Source: Thermosipho affectus
Lineage (GTDB): Bacteria > Thermotogota > Thermotogae > Thermotogales > Fervidobacteriaceae
Direction: 5' to 3'
Assembly (NCBI RefSeq): GCF_001990485.1
Contig: NZ_LBFC01000018.1
Coordinates: 248,001-312,000 of the forward strand
Length of the DNA stretch: 64,000 nt
Part shown: piece by piece, positions 45,351 through 54,491 of the stretch
Numbering within the stretch: the first letter of the stretch is position 1
How the letters are laid out: each line of letters begins with the position of its first letter
The notes under the pieces: generated by a model
What the model saw: only the letters and a program-made list of their open reading frames with translations
The model's database searches: none
Told to the model about the DNA's origin: nothing
Position numbers and translations under genes: made by a program

Positions 45351-45839
45351 TTGCGGTTAATAAAAAAATATAAAAATAGGAAGTTATACGATACCTTAGA
45401 TAAGCAATTTATTACATTGGATGATATTGCTAATTTTGTTAGAAATGGTGAAGTTATAAAAGTTGTGGATAGCCTGGGTAATGATATTACCCAGGAAATT
45501 TCTTTAAAAGCGAGAATTAAGGGAAAAGTATTTGGTGGGTTAAAAAGGGAGATTGTTGAAAAATTGATACATGCTTTTATAAGGTTTTTTAATGGAAGTT
45601 CCGATGAATTTGTTGAAATTTTGTTGGATCTTGTTGATCAAGGTGTTTTAACCTCTGAAATGGCAAAGGACATAGGAAATTCGGTTATTAAGCATTTCAA
45701 CGAATTCAATGATAAATTAAAAGCGGATATAATAAGTGTTATAAGTTCTGCAGGTTTTGTTCCAAAGGAAGAGTACGAGAAGTTAAAATTAGAATATGAG
45801 GAATTGAAAAAGAGATGTGGTGAATTAGAAAGGAAGTGA
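45351..45839 (+). CDS. PHA accumulation regulator-type (PhaR N-terminal domain) DNA-binding protein
   Basis: The N-terminal 60 residues match the PHB accumulation regulator DNA-binding domain: RLIKKYKNRKLYDTLDKQFI, ITLDDIANFVRNGE and VVDSLGNDIT. The rest is helical and ends in a coiled coil. TTG 45351 is preferred over ATG 45339 because GGAGGG lies between them; the product is then 162 residues. No polyhydroxyalkanoate synthase or phasin is in the window, so the regulated target is unknown. Confidence 0.85.
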   Translation: MRLIKKYKNRKLYDTLDKQFITLDDIANFVRNGEVIKVVDSLGNDITQEISLKARIKGKVFGGLKREIVEKLIHAFIRFFNGSSDEFVEILLDLVDQGVLTSEMAKDIGNSVIKHFNEFNDKLKADIISVISSAGFVPKEEYEKLKLEYEELKKRCGELERK

Positions 45840-45843
45840 AGAT

Positions 45844-46590
45844 TTGTATATTTCAGATAAGGCAAAAATAGGAAAAAATGTTAAATTGGGGCACAATGTG
45901 GTAATTGAAGATGGTGTCATTATCGAGAACAATGTGCAAATAGGTCACAACGTAGTTATTAGAGAGGGAACTATCATAAGGGAAGGTTCTGTTGTTGGTG
46001 ATAATACAGTCCTTGGAAAGAAGCCATTTAAAGCTAAAGCATCTGCAACAACGGAAGAAAAAGAATTACCATCACTTGTTATTGGAAATTTTGTTACAAT
46101 AGGGGCGTTATGCGTAATCTATAGAGGTGCAATTTTAAGTGATTTTGTTTTTGTAGGTGATCTTGCAAGTATACGCGAAGATGTGAAAATAGGAGAGTAT
46201 ACTATCATTGGTAGAGGGGTAACGGTAGAAAATAAAACACAAATAGGAAAGTATGTAAAAATTGAAACAGAGGCATACATAACTGCAATTTCAAATATTG
46301 AAGATTTTTGTTTTGTTGCTCCTGAAGTAACGTTTACAAACGATAACTTTTTAGGAAGGACAGAAGAGAGAAAAAAATACTTTAAAGGTCCTACTTTAAA
46401 AAAAGGTGCGAGAATTGGTGCAAACGCTACAATTCTTCCAGGAATAGTAATTGGTGAAGATGCATTGGTAGCTGCAGGTGCAGTTGTTACAAAAGATATA
46501 CCTTCTAAAAAAGTTTATGCAGGAGTTCCGGCAAGAGAACTAAAGGATGTGCCTGCAGATGAGTTATTGGAAAATCAAAAAAGAAAGTAG
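45844..46590 (+). CDS. Left-handed beta-helix (hexapeptide repeat) acyltransferase
   Basis: The 248-residue protein is built almost wholly of hexapeptide repeats (e.g. IGKNVKLGHNVVIEDGVII at the start), the mark of trimeric acyl- or acetyltransferases that act on sugars or amino sugars. GARIGANATILPGIVIGEDA near residue 185 and a late VVTKDIPSKKVYAGVPAR are typical of sugar N-acetyltransferases. TTG 45844 follows AGGAAGTGA. The acceptor is unknown. It overlaps the convergent chromate-transporter-like gene by 16 bases. Confidence 0.87.
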   Translation: MYISDKAKIGKNVKLGHNVVIEDGVIIENNVQIGHNVVIREGTIIREGSVVGDNTVLGKKPFKAKASATTEEKELPSLVIGNFVTIGALCVIYRGAILSDFVFVGDLASIREDVKIGEYTIIGRGVTVENKTQIGKYVKIETEAYITAISNIEDFCFVAPEVTFTNDNFLGRTEERKKYFKGPTLKKGARIGANATILPGIVIGEDALVAAGAVVTKDIPSKKVYAGVPARELKDVPADELLENQKRK

Positions 46591-47066
46591 CCAATTATTC
46601 CAGATAGAAGTATAATGTATATCGGATCAATTTTTGTTTTCGTAAATAGTATAAAAGCCAACAATATCAGTATTATTTGAAAGGCATTATCAATACGCAA
46701 AGCAAGAGATTGAATGGTAAGAATTATTAGAAAAATTACTCCAAATTTTAAAGCATTTATAAGCTTGTTGGAAACTTTATTCCTAATTAGGAAAAATATA
46801 GTGGTAAAAGTAATAGGTGCAACAAGGACTGAAAAGGAATTTAATATAGCCCCCTTTATACCGTACATTTTAAGTCCCAAATATGTTGCAAGGTTCAAAA
46901 AAACAGGGCCCGGGGTCATTTGGGCCACTGATAATATTTCTTTAAATTGTTGTGGAGTAAGCCAATTATTAGACAAAACGGTACTTTGAATGATTCCTAT
47001 TATTGACCATCCACCACCAAATGCTAAAAATCCAATTTTTGCAAAGGTCATGAATAGTTTTAACAA
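46575..47066 (-). CDS. Single-domain chromate transporter (ChrA) family protein
   Basis: The 163-residue membrane protein has the ChrA-domain text FLAFGGGWSIIGIIQ near residue 15 and AQMTPGPVFLNLATYLG near residue 48, with about five membrane segments. Short ChrA proteins usually occur as adjacent pairs; only one is seen here. It follows topA after nine bases. Chromate export is the named family activity, but the real substrate here is unknown. Confidence 0.85.
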   Translation of the reverse strand: MLKLFMTFAKIGFLAFGGGWSIIGIIQSTVLSNNWLTPQQFKEILSVAQMTPGPVFLNLATYLGLKMYGIKGAILNSFSVLVAPITFTTIFFLIRNKVSNKLINALKFGVIFLIILTIQSLALRIDNAFQIILILLAFILFTKTKIDPIYIILLSGIIGYFLF

Positions 47067-47075
47067 ATGATCACC

Positions 47076-49166
47076 TCATTTGGGTTCATTCCATGACATA
47101 TAATCACAGTCTGGATTTGCGCATGCCCAATATGTTTTTCCATTTTTGCTTCTTTTCATTACTACTATTGAGTTGCATTTGGGACATTTTCCGCTTGCAA
47201 TTTTATAACCAGATATAGTGAAATCACAAGAATCACATTTAAAGTAATAACCAAATTTTCCTTTTTTTCTTGTAAGATTACCACCGCATTTTGGACATGC
47301 GTTTTCAGAAACTGTTATAGAGATGTGGTTCTCAATTGCTTTGTTAATATAGGCTTTATTTTCTATTATTACTGCATTTATTGTGTTATCAATACTTTTA
47401 TTTTTTTGGCATGATTCACAATTTAAATACAGGCCAAATTTTCCTATTTTCAGTTTATAAGTACCTTCACAGTCTTCGCATTTTAAATCAGTTTCGTAGT
47501 TTACGGTGTAAAATTCTTTTTGTGCTTTTGAAAGGTACTTTGAAAAATCTGAATAAAATTCGTTAAGTACGCTTTTCCACTGCTTTTCACCAGTCTCTAT
47601 TTTATCCAGTTCTGCTTCCATTGTTGCGGTAAAATTTTTGTCTACTATTTCTGGGAATTTTTTTGTTAAAAAGTCTTCTACTACAAAGCCAAGAAGTGTC
47701 GGAAGAAGTTCTTTCTTTTCCTTTATTACATATTTTCTTTGCAAAAGAGTGGAGATTATCGTTGCATAAGTACTTGGTCTTCCTATTCCTTCTGTCTCTA
47801 ATTTTTTTACAAGTGTTGCTTCTGTAAACCTTGAAGGAGGTTTTGTCATGTCTTTTTCGGTGTTTACCTTTGAAACGTTATATGTTTTGCCTACTTTAAG
47901 ATTTAATTCATTTTCTTTTTTTTCCTTTGTATTGTAAATTATCTCAAATCCATCAAATATACGGTGAGATATTGTGGTTCTAAATTCGTATTTTCCACTT
48001 TGAAATATATAAGTTTTGTCTTTATAAATTGCGTGTTTCATTTGCGAAGCAAGAAATCTTTCCCATATAATTTTATATAACTTGTATTCATCTTGATTTA
48101 ATAAGTTTTTGGCAATTTCCGGAGTTATTTCTATGTTTACAGGTCTTATACATTCATGGGCATCCTGAACTTTCTTTTTCTGTTTTTTTGTTTTTTTTCC
48201 GCCTTTATATTCATTTCCAAATTTCTTTTCAATAAAATCTGTTGCCATGTTTTTTGCTTCTTCAGAAACGCGTGTAGAGTCTGTTCTCATGTAAGTAATA
48301 AAGGCAATGTGTTGACCATCTTTTGTATTTACGCCTTCATATAGTGATTGTGCTATTTTCATGGTTTTAGATACGGGGAACCCCAGTCTTGTTGCTGCAT
48401 CTTGTTGAAGTGTACTTGTTATATATGGTGAGGGAGGTGATTTTTTTCGTTCTTTTTCTATAATGTCTTTTAAAATTACTTCTTTAACATTTTCTTTTAT
48501 ATCATTTGCTATTTTTTCCGTTACATTTTCTTGTTTTATCTTTTTTCCAGAGATACTCCACAAGCTTGCTTTAGTTTTTTTTACCTCAATAGAGACCTTG
48601 TAAAACTCTTTTGGTTTAAAAACGAATCTTTCTCTTTCTCTATCGCAAATTATTTTTAAGGCTGCAGATTGAACTCTTCCGGCACTCATTGCACCTTTTA
48701 TAATTTTCCATAATAGAGGACTTATTTTGTAACCAACTATTCTATCTAAAATTCTTCTTGCAAGTTGTGCGTTTACTTTTTTTATATCTATCTCTCTTGG
48801 AGATTGTACGGATTTTTTAATAGTATTTGGTGTAATTTCGGTAAATATTATTCGATTTTTTCCGGAAAGGTTTAATATATTGGAAAGGTGCCATGCGATA
48901 GCTTCACCTTCCCTATCCATATCTGAGGCTATTAAAACTTCTTTTCCTTTTACTTCTCTTTGTATCTGTTCAACAACCTTTTCTTTGCCAGGGATTATTT
49001 CAAATTCAGGTTCGAAATTTTCGAGATTTACTCCAAATTTCTTTTGAGGTAAGTCCCTAACATGTCCTTTTGATGAAATAACTTTGTAATCTTCCCCAAG
49101 TATTTTTTCGATAGTTTTTGCTTTAGCAGGTGATTCTACTATGATTACCTTTTTTTTCTTTCCCAC
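47076..49166 (-). CDS. topA: DNA topoisomerase I
   Basis: Type IA topoisomerase relaxes negative supercoils. The 696-residue protein has the Toprim domain (VIVESPAKAKTIEKILG near residue 8, DREGEAIAWHL near residue 99). The active tyrosine is in AFITYMRTDSTR near residue 290. Three C-terminal zinc ribbons follow (CEDC/CESC, CPKC/CDSC, CPKC/CANPDC). The start and length are typical for a thermophile. Confidence 0.96.
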   Translation of the reverse strand: MGKKKKVIIVESPAKAKTIEKILGEDYKVISSKGHVRDLPQKKFGVNLENFEPEFEIIPGKEKVVEQIQREVKGKEVLIASDMDREGEAIAWHLSNILNLSGKNRIIFTEITPNTIKKSVQSPREIDIKKVNAQLARRILDRIVGYKISPLLWKIIKGAMSAGRVQSAALKIICDRERERFVFKPKEFYKVSIEVKKTKASLWSISGKKIKQENVTEKIANDIKENVKEVILKDIIEKERKKSPPSPYITSTLQQDAATRLGFPVSKTMKIAQSLYEGVNTKDGQHIAFITYMRTDSTRVSEEAKNMATDFIEKKFGNEYKGGKKTKKQKKKVQDAHECIRPVNIEITPEIAKNLLNQDEYKLYKIIWERFLASQMKHAIYKDKTYIFQSGKYEFRTTISHRIFDGFEIIYNTKEKKENELNLKVGKTYNVSKVNTEKDMTKPPSRFTEATLVKKLETEGIGRPSTYATIISTLLQRKYVIKEKKELLPTLLGFVVEDFLTKKFPEIVDKNFTATMEAELDKIETGEKQWKSVLNEFYSDFSKYLSKAQKEFYTVNYETDLKCEDCEGTYKLKIGKFGLYLNCESCQKNKSIDNTINAVIIENKAYINKAIENHISITVSENACPKCGGNLTRKKGKFGYYFKCDSCDFTISGYKIASGKCPKCNSIVVMKRSKNGKTYWACANPDCDYMSWNEPK

Positions 49167-49167
49167 G

Positions 49168-50178
49168 TTATCCCCTCTCAGTGTGTTTTAATAATAATCT
49201 TCTTCCTAAGTTTGGATCAAAATCGCTCCATTTTTTATTTGGATTTGTTTCTAATTCTTTTTCTTTTATATTTTGGATTCTATTTAATTTGGAGTCTAAA
49301 TTTTCAATCATGTGTAATACAAAAGCTTCCGGCGTTTTTGGGAGAATAGGAGAACCCCATTCTAATTCTCCGTGATGTGAAAGGATCATATGGAGAAGTT
49401 TTTCCGAGATTCCTCTTAGGTTTAATTTTTTTATTTTTTCGTTAACTATTTCATATCCCATAACAATATGACCTATTAATTCACCTGTTTGGGTAATTTC
49501 TATACCCTTTGAATTGATCTCATAATCGTAAATTTTTCCTATATCGTGTAAAAGTGCACCGGTTATTAAAAGGTCTCTGTCAAGCCATGGATATATCTTT
49601 GCTACATTATCACACATTTTTGCCACTGTTATGGAATGTTCGGCAAGACCTCCAATATAGTTGTGGTGTACTTTTAATCCCGCCGGTGAATTTTTAAATT
49701 TGTTAAAAAGCTCTTCGTCATTTTTAAATATTTCCTCTAAAAGTTGTTTTAATTCTTTATTTCTTATAGATTCGATAATTTCAAAGAGCTTACTTATAAT
49801 TTCATCTACGGGAATTTTTGATTCAGATACGAATCTTTCATACGAATATTCATTTTCATTTAATACAATTAAATTCGAGTCTTGAGGAATGTTTAATTGA
49901 AGTCTTCCATCGTATAAAACAATTTTGCCGTTTACTCTTACCACATTACCAACATCCACTTTTGAGTTGTTTTTTTCTGCGTTAAACCAGTCAATAGCTC
50001 TTAAAATCCCTGTTTTATCTTCAAAAGTTATTAGTAAATATCTTTTACCATTTTTATTCTCTAGGAGTCTTTTGCTCTTTACTTTTACAATTAATTCAAC
50101 ATCTGAGTTTATATAATTTTCGAGTTCAGATATGAAAGGTTCTTTGGATTTCTCTATCAATTCTTTGGATAATTTCAA
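49168..50178 (-). CDS. YhaM-type 3'-5' exonuclease (OB fold plus HD domain)
   Basis: YhaM-family enzymes degrade RNA or DNA from the 3' end with an HD metal site. The 336-residue protein has an N-terminal OB fold (about residues 25-105) and an HD domain with HHNYIGGLAEHS near residue 168 and ALLHDIGKIYDYE near residue 207. It overlaps the alr end by four bases and precedes topA by one base. Confidence 0.9.
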   Translation of the reverse strand: MKLSKELIEKSKEPFISELENYINSDVELIVKVKSKRLLENKNGKRYLLITFEDKTGILRAIDWFNAEKNNSKVDVGNVVRVNGKIVLYDGRLQLNIPQDSNLIVLNENEYSYERFVSESKIPVDEIISKLFEIIESIRNKELKQLLEEIFKNDEELFNKFKNSPAGLKVHHNYIGGLAEHSITVAKMCDNVAKIYPWLDRDLLITGALLHDIGKIYDYEINSKGIEITQTGELIGHIVMGYEIVNEKIKKLNLRGISEKLLHMILSHHGELEWGSPILPKTPEAFVLHMIENLDSKLNRIQNIKEKELETNPNKKWSDFDPNLGRRLLLKHTERG

Positions 50179-51269
50179 AATTCCACCCCTTTGTATATTT
50201 TTGGGACTCTACTGGATATTCTGCAGGTTACTTCGTAATTTATTGTTCCCACTTTTTCTGCAATTTCTTCTGCACTTATTTTTTCTTTTCCTTGCATACC
50301 TATTAATACTACTTCATCACCTATTTTCACATCATCATCGACTTCTACTACAAATTGATCCATGCAAACCCTGCCCAAGATTCTTCTTCTTTTGCCGTTT
50401 ATCAAGACCTCTCCTTTGTTTGATAAATGCCTCCAATATCCATCTGCATATCCAACGGGAATTGTTGCAATTTTCATTTTTTTTGGTGCTTTAAATGTTC
50501 TACCGTAACTTATTGTTTCTCCTTTTTCAATATATTTTACGTGAGAAACCACACTTTTCCATGAAAGTACAGGTTTGAGATTTTCATCTGTTACTTGTAA
50601 ACTTGGCATAAGACCGTAACTTGCAATTCCAACTCTTATATAGTTTTCCATGGGTACTAGCTTTGAGATTGCACCTGCACTATTGTTTACGTGTTTTATT
50701 TTAACATCTAAATTTGTATTGGCAAATAATCTATATTGCTTTTTTGTAAACTCTATATCTTCTTTATCTTTGGAATCTGCAACGGCAAAGTGAGTGTATG
50801 CACCTTCAACTTCAAAATTATTTTTAATAAGTGCCTTGAAAAACCTTTGAGCTTCATTTGGTTTAATTCCTAGCCTATTCATTCCGGTATTGATGTTTAT
50901 GTGAACTTTTGGTTTTCTTTTTAAGTTTTTGTATAATTGAAGTTGTTCCCAAGAAAACATTGTAATGGTTATATTATTTTTTACGGCAATTTCGACAAAA
51001 TCTTTATCTATGTAGTTAAATACAAGTATATTTGCTTTAATTCCATTTTCTCTTAATGTTAATGCCTCTTCTAAAAAAGCCACGGCAAAATAGTCAATTC
51101 CAATTTTTTCCGCTGCCTTTGCAAGGAAAACAGCACCATGGCCATACCCATCAGCCTTTACTACAGGCATTATTTTTGCAGGAGCACATTCTTTTTCAAA
51201 ATGTTTTAGATTATGTATATAATTTTTAAGATTTATTTCGGCAAAAGTTCTTCTACTTTCCGTAAATAT
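50175..51269 (-). CDS. alr: Alanine racemase, unclear start
   Basis: Alanine racemase is a PLP enzyme making D-alanine for peptidoglycan. The PLP lysine is in VVKADGYGHG; ISYGRTFK, GYADGYWRHL and RVCMDQFVVEV are also family motifs. The first ATG in frame (51170) is too late, because the open frame continues upstream as RRTFAEINLKNYIHN, the normal N-terminus. That frame opens after TAA 51299-51297 and holds no ATG, GTG or TTG. ATA 51269 or ACG 51263, behind a run of six G, are possible starts; the upper limit given is approximate. Confidence 0.85.
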   Translation of the reverse strand: MFTESRRTFAEINLKNYIHNLKHFEKECAPAKIMPVVKADGYGHGAVFLAKAAEKIGIDYFAVAFLEEALTLRENGIKANILVFNYIDKDFVEIAVKNNITITMFSWEQLQLYKNLKRKPKVHININTGMNRLGIKPNEAQRFFKALIKNNFEVEGAYTHFAVADSKDKEDIEFTKKQYRLFANTNLDVKIKHVNNSAGAISKLVPMENYIRVGIASYGLMPSLQVTDENLKPVLSWKSVVSHVKYIEKGETISYGRTFKAPKKMKIATIPVGYADGYWRHLSNKGEVLINGKRRRILGRVCMDQFVVEVDDDVKIGDEVVLIGMQGKEKISAEEIAEKVGTINYEVTCRISSRVPKIYKGVEF

Positions 51270-51571
51270 CCCCCCATTGGTGGAAAAGCATAAGTTTTAC
51301 CTTCAGACCTTATTTTAACACAAAATATAGAATAACGAAAATATTCGATTTTTGATATAGAAATGGATTTTTCGTAAAAGAGAGAACTAATTTCAATGAA
51401 ATCTCTATTGAGATTAACGGAAAAAGTAACGGCTTCCAAAAAGAGGGAAGTTATAGTAAAGTATGAGGAAAAAGTTATCACAAAAACAGGAAAAGAAATG
51501 GGGAATTTTAATATGTAGTATAAAGGATAGTGTGAAGATAAGAAAAATAAAATTACCAATATTTTGTACAT
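51233..51571 (-). CDS. Small membrane protein with a PH-like tail
   Basis: The 112-residue product has two hydrophobic segments (residues 3-20 and 24-50) and then a short beta-rich tail ending YLRKVEELLPK. This is the layout of small bacterial PH-domain membrane proteins. It has no clear ribosome binding site, since its start lies at the foot of the rpmB terminator. Its last 36 bases overlap the open frame of alr in another frame. Real but poorly supported. Confidence 0.5.
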   Translation of the reverse strand: MYKILVILFFLSSHYPLYYILKFPISFPVFVITFSSYFTITSLFLEAVTFSVNLNRDFIEISSLFYEKSISISKIEYFRYSIFCVKIRSEGKTYAFPPMGGYLRKVEELLPK

Positions 51572-51597
51572 AAAAACAAAGCGGGGAATACCCGCTT
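51568..51597 (-). terminator. Terminator after rpmB
   Basis: On the - strand AAGCGGG pairs with CCCGCTT (51579-51585 and 51591-51597) around a five-base loop, followed by TTTGTTTTT. It starts just past the rpmB stop codon. Confidence 0.75.
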
Positions 51598-51598
51598 A

Positions 51599-51808
51599 TT
51601 ACGCCTCCACGCTTTTGCTAACGTATCTTCTAACTTTCCCCGCGCTTAGACAGCTCGTACATACCCACATTCTCTTTACTTTTCCTTCATCTGTTATTAC
51701 TCTTACTTTTTGTAGGTTAGGTTTGAACCATCTATTTGTTTTTCTGTTTGAGTGTGAAACGTTCTTGCCGGTAACGGGTCCTTTACCACAAATTTGACAT
51801 CTTGCCAT
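51599..51808 (-). CDS. rpmB: 50S ribosomal protein L28
   Basis: L28 is a small 50S protein. ATG 51808 is chosen because GGGGAG is eight bases upstream; ATG 51814 is too near that site. The 69-residue product opens [14 protein letters not shown] and has [12 protein letters not shown] and [14 protein letters not shown]. The four cysteines (CQIC and CTSC) should bind zinc. It has its own promoter and terminator. Confidence 0.95.
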   Translation of the reverse strand: MARCQICGKGPVTGKNVSHSNRKTNRWFKPNLQKVRVITDEGKVKRMWVCTSCLSAGKVRRYVSKSVEA

Positions 51809-51870
51809 TTTCATTCTCCCCTTTCTTTTTTATTTTATCTTTATATATTTTCTACTTTAATACAAACTAT

Positions 51871-51899
51871 ATTTTACACTTTTGTTTTCAATGTGTCAA
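51871..51899 (-). promoter_or_regulatory. Promoter of rpmB
   Basis: On the - strand TTGACA (51899-51894) and TAAAAT (51876-51871) are separated by exactly 17 bases. This is among the best promoter matches in the window. Confidence 0.85.
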
Positions 51900-51926
51900 T
51901 TTTAGAAATGTAAAAAGTGTGTTTCA

Positions 51927-54482
51927 TTAATCGAAAACCCTAATTGCTTCTGATGCTTTGATTTTTTGAGCAAGATTTGCAGGATATATGGTAAATATAG
52001 TTGTAATAAGATAAACGCCCAATAGTACTAATGAAATTTGTCCCCAAGGAATTGTTATTTTGAAATTAGGTATTTCAGAAGATATCATTTTAAAAATATC
52101 AAGCGTTATAAAAATATTTGTGAATATTGCCGTGATGATTGCTATCGTGACTATCAAAAAGGTTTCCGTCAAGAAGGATTTGAATATGATTTTTTTATTT
52201 ACACCTATTGCCTTTAGTGCACCGATTATCCTTCTTCTTTCATGTACATTTTTTAAACTTAGTATGGTTAGTCCGGAAAAACCACTAATAAATCCAAAAT
52301 AAAAAAGTTGAATTGCTATATTAACAAAATACTTTATACCGGAAAATATCTTGTTTAATTCTTCTGTTATGTACAAAGGAGAATCAAATTTTTCGTATAC
52401 AATTTTCTTTGCCTTTTCAGCAAATTTTTCTTTTATTATCCCTGCATATCCCGTAAGTGCTCCGGAAATTTTTTTGTCGTAAACAAATATTGCATCAAGT
52501 GGTACAAGTAGTTCTTTTGGATCATATGTATCAACTACGTTAAATGTTTCATTAAATCTTGCACTTATACCAGGTAGTATACCTGTTAGAAGGATGGTAT
52601 TTGTTCCATTTTTAAGTATGTTTTTATTTCCTAATCCATCTTTTAACTTTAATTTTGGGATATCTTTTCCTTTTATCTTTAAACTTTTACATATATTTTC
52701 TGATGCTAGTATTACTACCAGGTGTTTTCCATTTTTCCTTGCGTTGACAAGTTGTATTTTTGAGATATTTTTAAACATAGATTTAAATTCTTCATCATAA
52801 TTTGAAAAGCTAAGGAAACTTTTTAATGGATTTTCGATTATAATAAAATTGTGTCCTAGTATACCAGTGTTTAGCTTTTGGTTGATATATTTAAAAATGC
52901 TTGTGGGTATAATAGCGGTTAGTATGATTACGAGTGTAATGATTGCATAGACAAGGAAAACAACGTAATTTCTTAATTTTTGTTTTTCAATGTATGAAAT
53001 TGAAAGTATAGATGTTATGCTGTGAAATTTTTTTAAGATGCTCTTTAATATATCTAAAATCGAAAAAACTAGATATATACTTGCAATTAAAAATATGATA
53101 GAACGTATTAAATAGTCCAAATTACCCCCAGTTCCTATTTGAAGGAGTGTCAATAATATAGCAGAAATTCCAGAAATTACCAGGATATAGTTTTTTTTAA
53201 TGAATATTGGAAGTGTTAAAATTAAGAATATTAAGAAGTAAAATCTGTTGAAATTTAAAATAGTTAAAAGTCCCACAAATAAAAGGAAATACAAGTATTT
53301 TTTCTTTGGTAAAATTTCTGTATTGGAAAGTAACACAACAGGAGGTAATTTTGAAAAAGAAATTGAACGAAAGATAAGTAGTAATAATGGTACAACTATA
53401 GAAACTGATATTCCCAATAATATGGTTTTTGTAGTTATAAAGAAAGTTATCTTTTCTGGAATCATAGTATTAGATGATAATATTTCCGGTGCTTTATTTA
53501 CTAAGCTTAATAAGTATTTTCCAAAAAGTATTCCCAAAGTAGCCCCTATTAAAGACGAGAAAATTATATATATAGCTCCTTCTAAAAACAACAATCCTCC
53601 AATTTTGTATTTGGAAAATCCCAAAGCCCTTAAGGTACCAAATACCTTTTTTCTGTCTTCGGCTAGTACACCAAAAAAGTTTGAAACAAATAAAAAACTA
53701 CTTAAAAGTGCAAAGCCACTAAATCCTAAAAATAAATAGCCAATAACTTTATTAAGAGGAGAATACCTTAAATTATACTTAGTAGGAGTAGTTCTAAGAT
53801 TTGTAAGTTTTGATATTTCTGCTGAAATTTTAAGATGATTTTTTATAGGACTTTTTAAAGAAATAAATACTGTATTTGGTTCTTTATACGTGTAAATTTT
53901 GAGGTTTAACATAAGATCTTTAGGGAGAAATATGCTTCCATTTGTCATACCAGTTTCGCCTCTAAAATTAAATTCTTCAGCTCCTATTTCGTTTATTTCC
54001 ACAACTTTTTTTCCGTTAAGGGTGATTAAATTTATTTTATCACCTTTTTTTACGTTTAAAGTTTCTGCTAGGTCTTTTGATATTATTACTCCATTAACAA
54101 TTTTTTTGGAAAAATTAAAAAAATTTTTATCGTATCCTATTGCGAATACATCTATAAATTTTTCATCAAATTGTATTCTAGTTGATATAAGATTAACGAA
54201 TGTGTAGTCTTTTATTTTTTCTTTCTCTTTAAGTTTGTCAAGATACTTAGATATCTTTGTGATATTGAGTGTTTTTGGAAAGAAAAATGTATCACTTTTG
54301 TCCTTTGCCACTATGTCTATATTTCCAAAATTGTTTTTAATTTTGTTTGCAAACCAATTATTTACAGAATCATTTAGTGATAGTGCTCCCACCACTAACA
54401 TAGTTGCAATCATACTTCCGAGAATTACCAAAAGGGATTTTTTCCAATTTTTAATTACATTTCGAAAGGGTATTTTAAACAT
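51927..54482 (-). CDS. FtsX/MacB-type ABC transporter permease
   Basis: The 851-residue product opens with FRNVIKNWKKSLLVILGSMIATMLVVG, a typical start of FtsX-like permeases. It has a periplasmic domain, three membrane segments near 250-360, further segments near 400-520, a second outer domain, and three final segments near 720-840 ending LAQKIKASEAIRV. It looks like two FtsX units joined, as in LolC/E-like or antibiotic-export permeases. ATG 54482 follows AGGTGAGAG. No ATPase gene is adjacent. Confidence 0.85.
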   Translation of the reverse strand: MFKIPFRNVIKNWKKSLLVILGSMIATMLVVGALSLNDSVNNWFANKIKNNFGNIDIVAKDKSDTFFFPKTLNITKISKYLDKLKEKEKIKDYTFVNLISTRIQFDEKFIDVFAIGYDKNFFNFSKKIVNGVIISKDLAETLNVKKGDKINLITLNGKKVVEINEIGAEEFNFRGETGMTNGSIFLPKDLMLNLKIYTYKEPNTVFISLKSPIKNHLKISAEISKLTNLRTTPTKYNLRYSPLNKVIGYLFLGFSGFALLSSFLFVSNFFGVLAEDRKKVFGTLRALGFSKYKIGGLLFLEGAIYIIFSSLIGATLGILFGKYLLSLVNKAPEILSSNTMIPEKITFFITTKTILLGISVSIVVPLLLLIFRSISFSKLPPVVLLSNTEILPKKKYLYFLLFVGLLTILNFNRFYFLIFLILTLPIFIKKNYILVISGISAILLTLLQIGTGGNLDYLIRSIIFLIASIYLVFSILDILKSILKKFHSITSILSISYIEKQKLRNYVVFLVYAIITLVIILTAIIPTSIFKYINQKLNTGILGHNFIIIENPLKSFLSFSNYDEEFKSMFKNISKIQLVNARKNGKHLVVILASENICKSLKIKGKDIPKLKLKDGLGNKNILKNGTNTILLTGILPGISARFNETFNVVDTYDPKELLVPLDAIFVYDKKISGALTGYAGIIKEKFAEKAKKIVYEKFDSPLYITEELNKIFSGIKYFVNIAIQLFYFGFISGFSGLTILSLKNVHERRRIIGALKAIGVNKKIIFKSFLTETFLIVTIAIITAIFTNIFITLDIFKMISSEIPNFKITIPWGQISLVLLGVYLITTIFTIYPANLAQKIKASEAIRVFD

Positions 54483-54491
54483 TGCTCTCAC

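Noticed and set aside
50175-51170. Alanine racemase starting at ATG 51170 (MPVVKADGYG)
   Set aside because: It would remove the first strand and helix before the PLP lysine, which are present in the open frame upstream.
51870-51923. ACACTTTT / AAAAGTGT repeat around the rpmB promoter
   Set aside because: The arms are short, A/T-rich and about 30 bases apart, so chance is likely; the promoter itself is kept.
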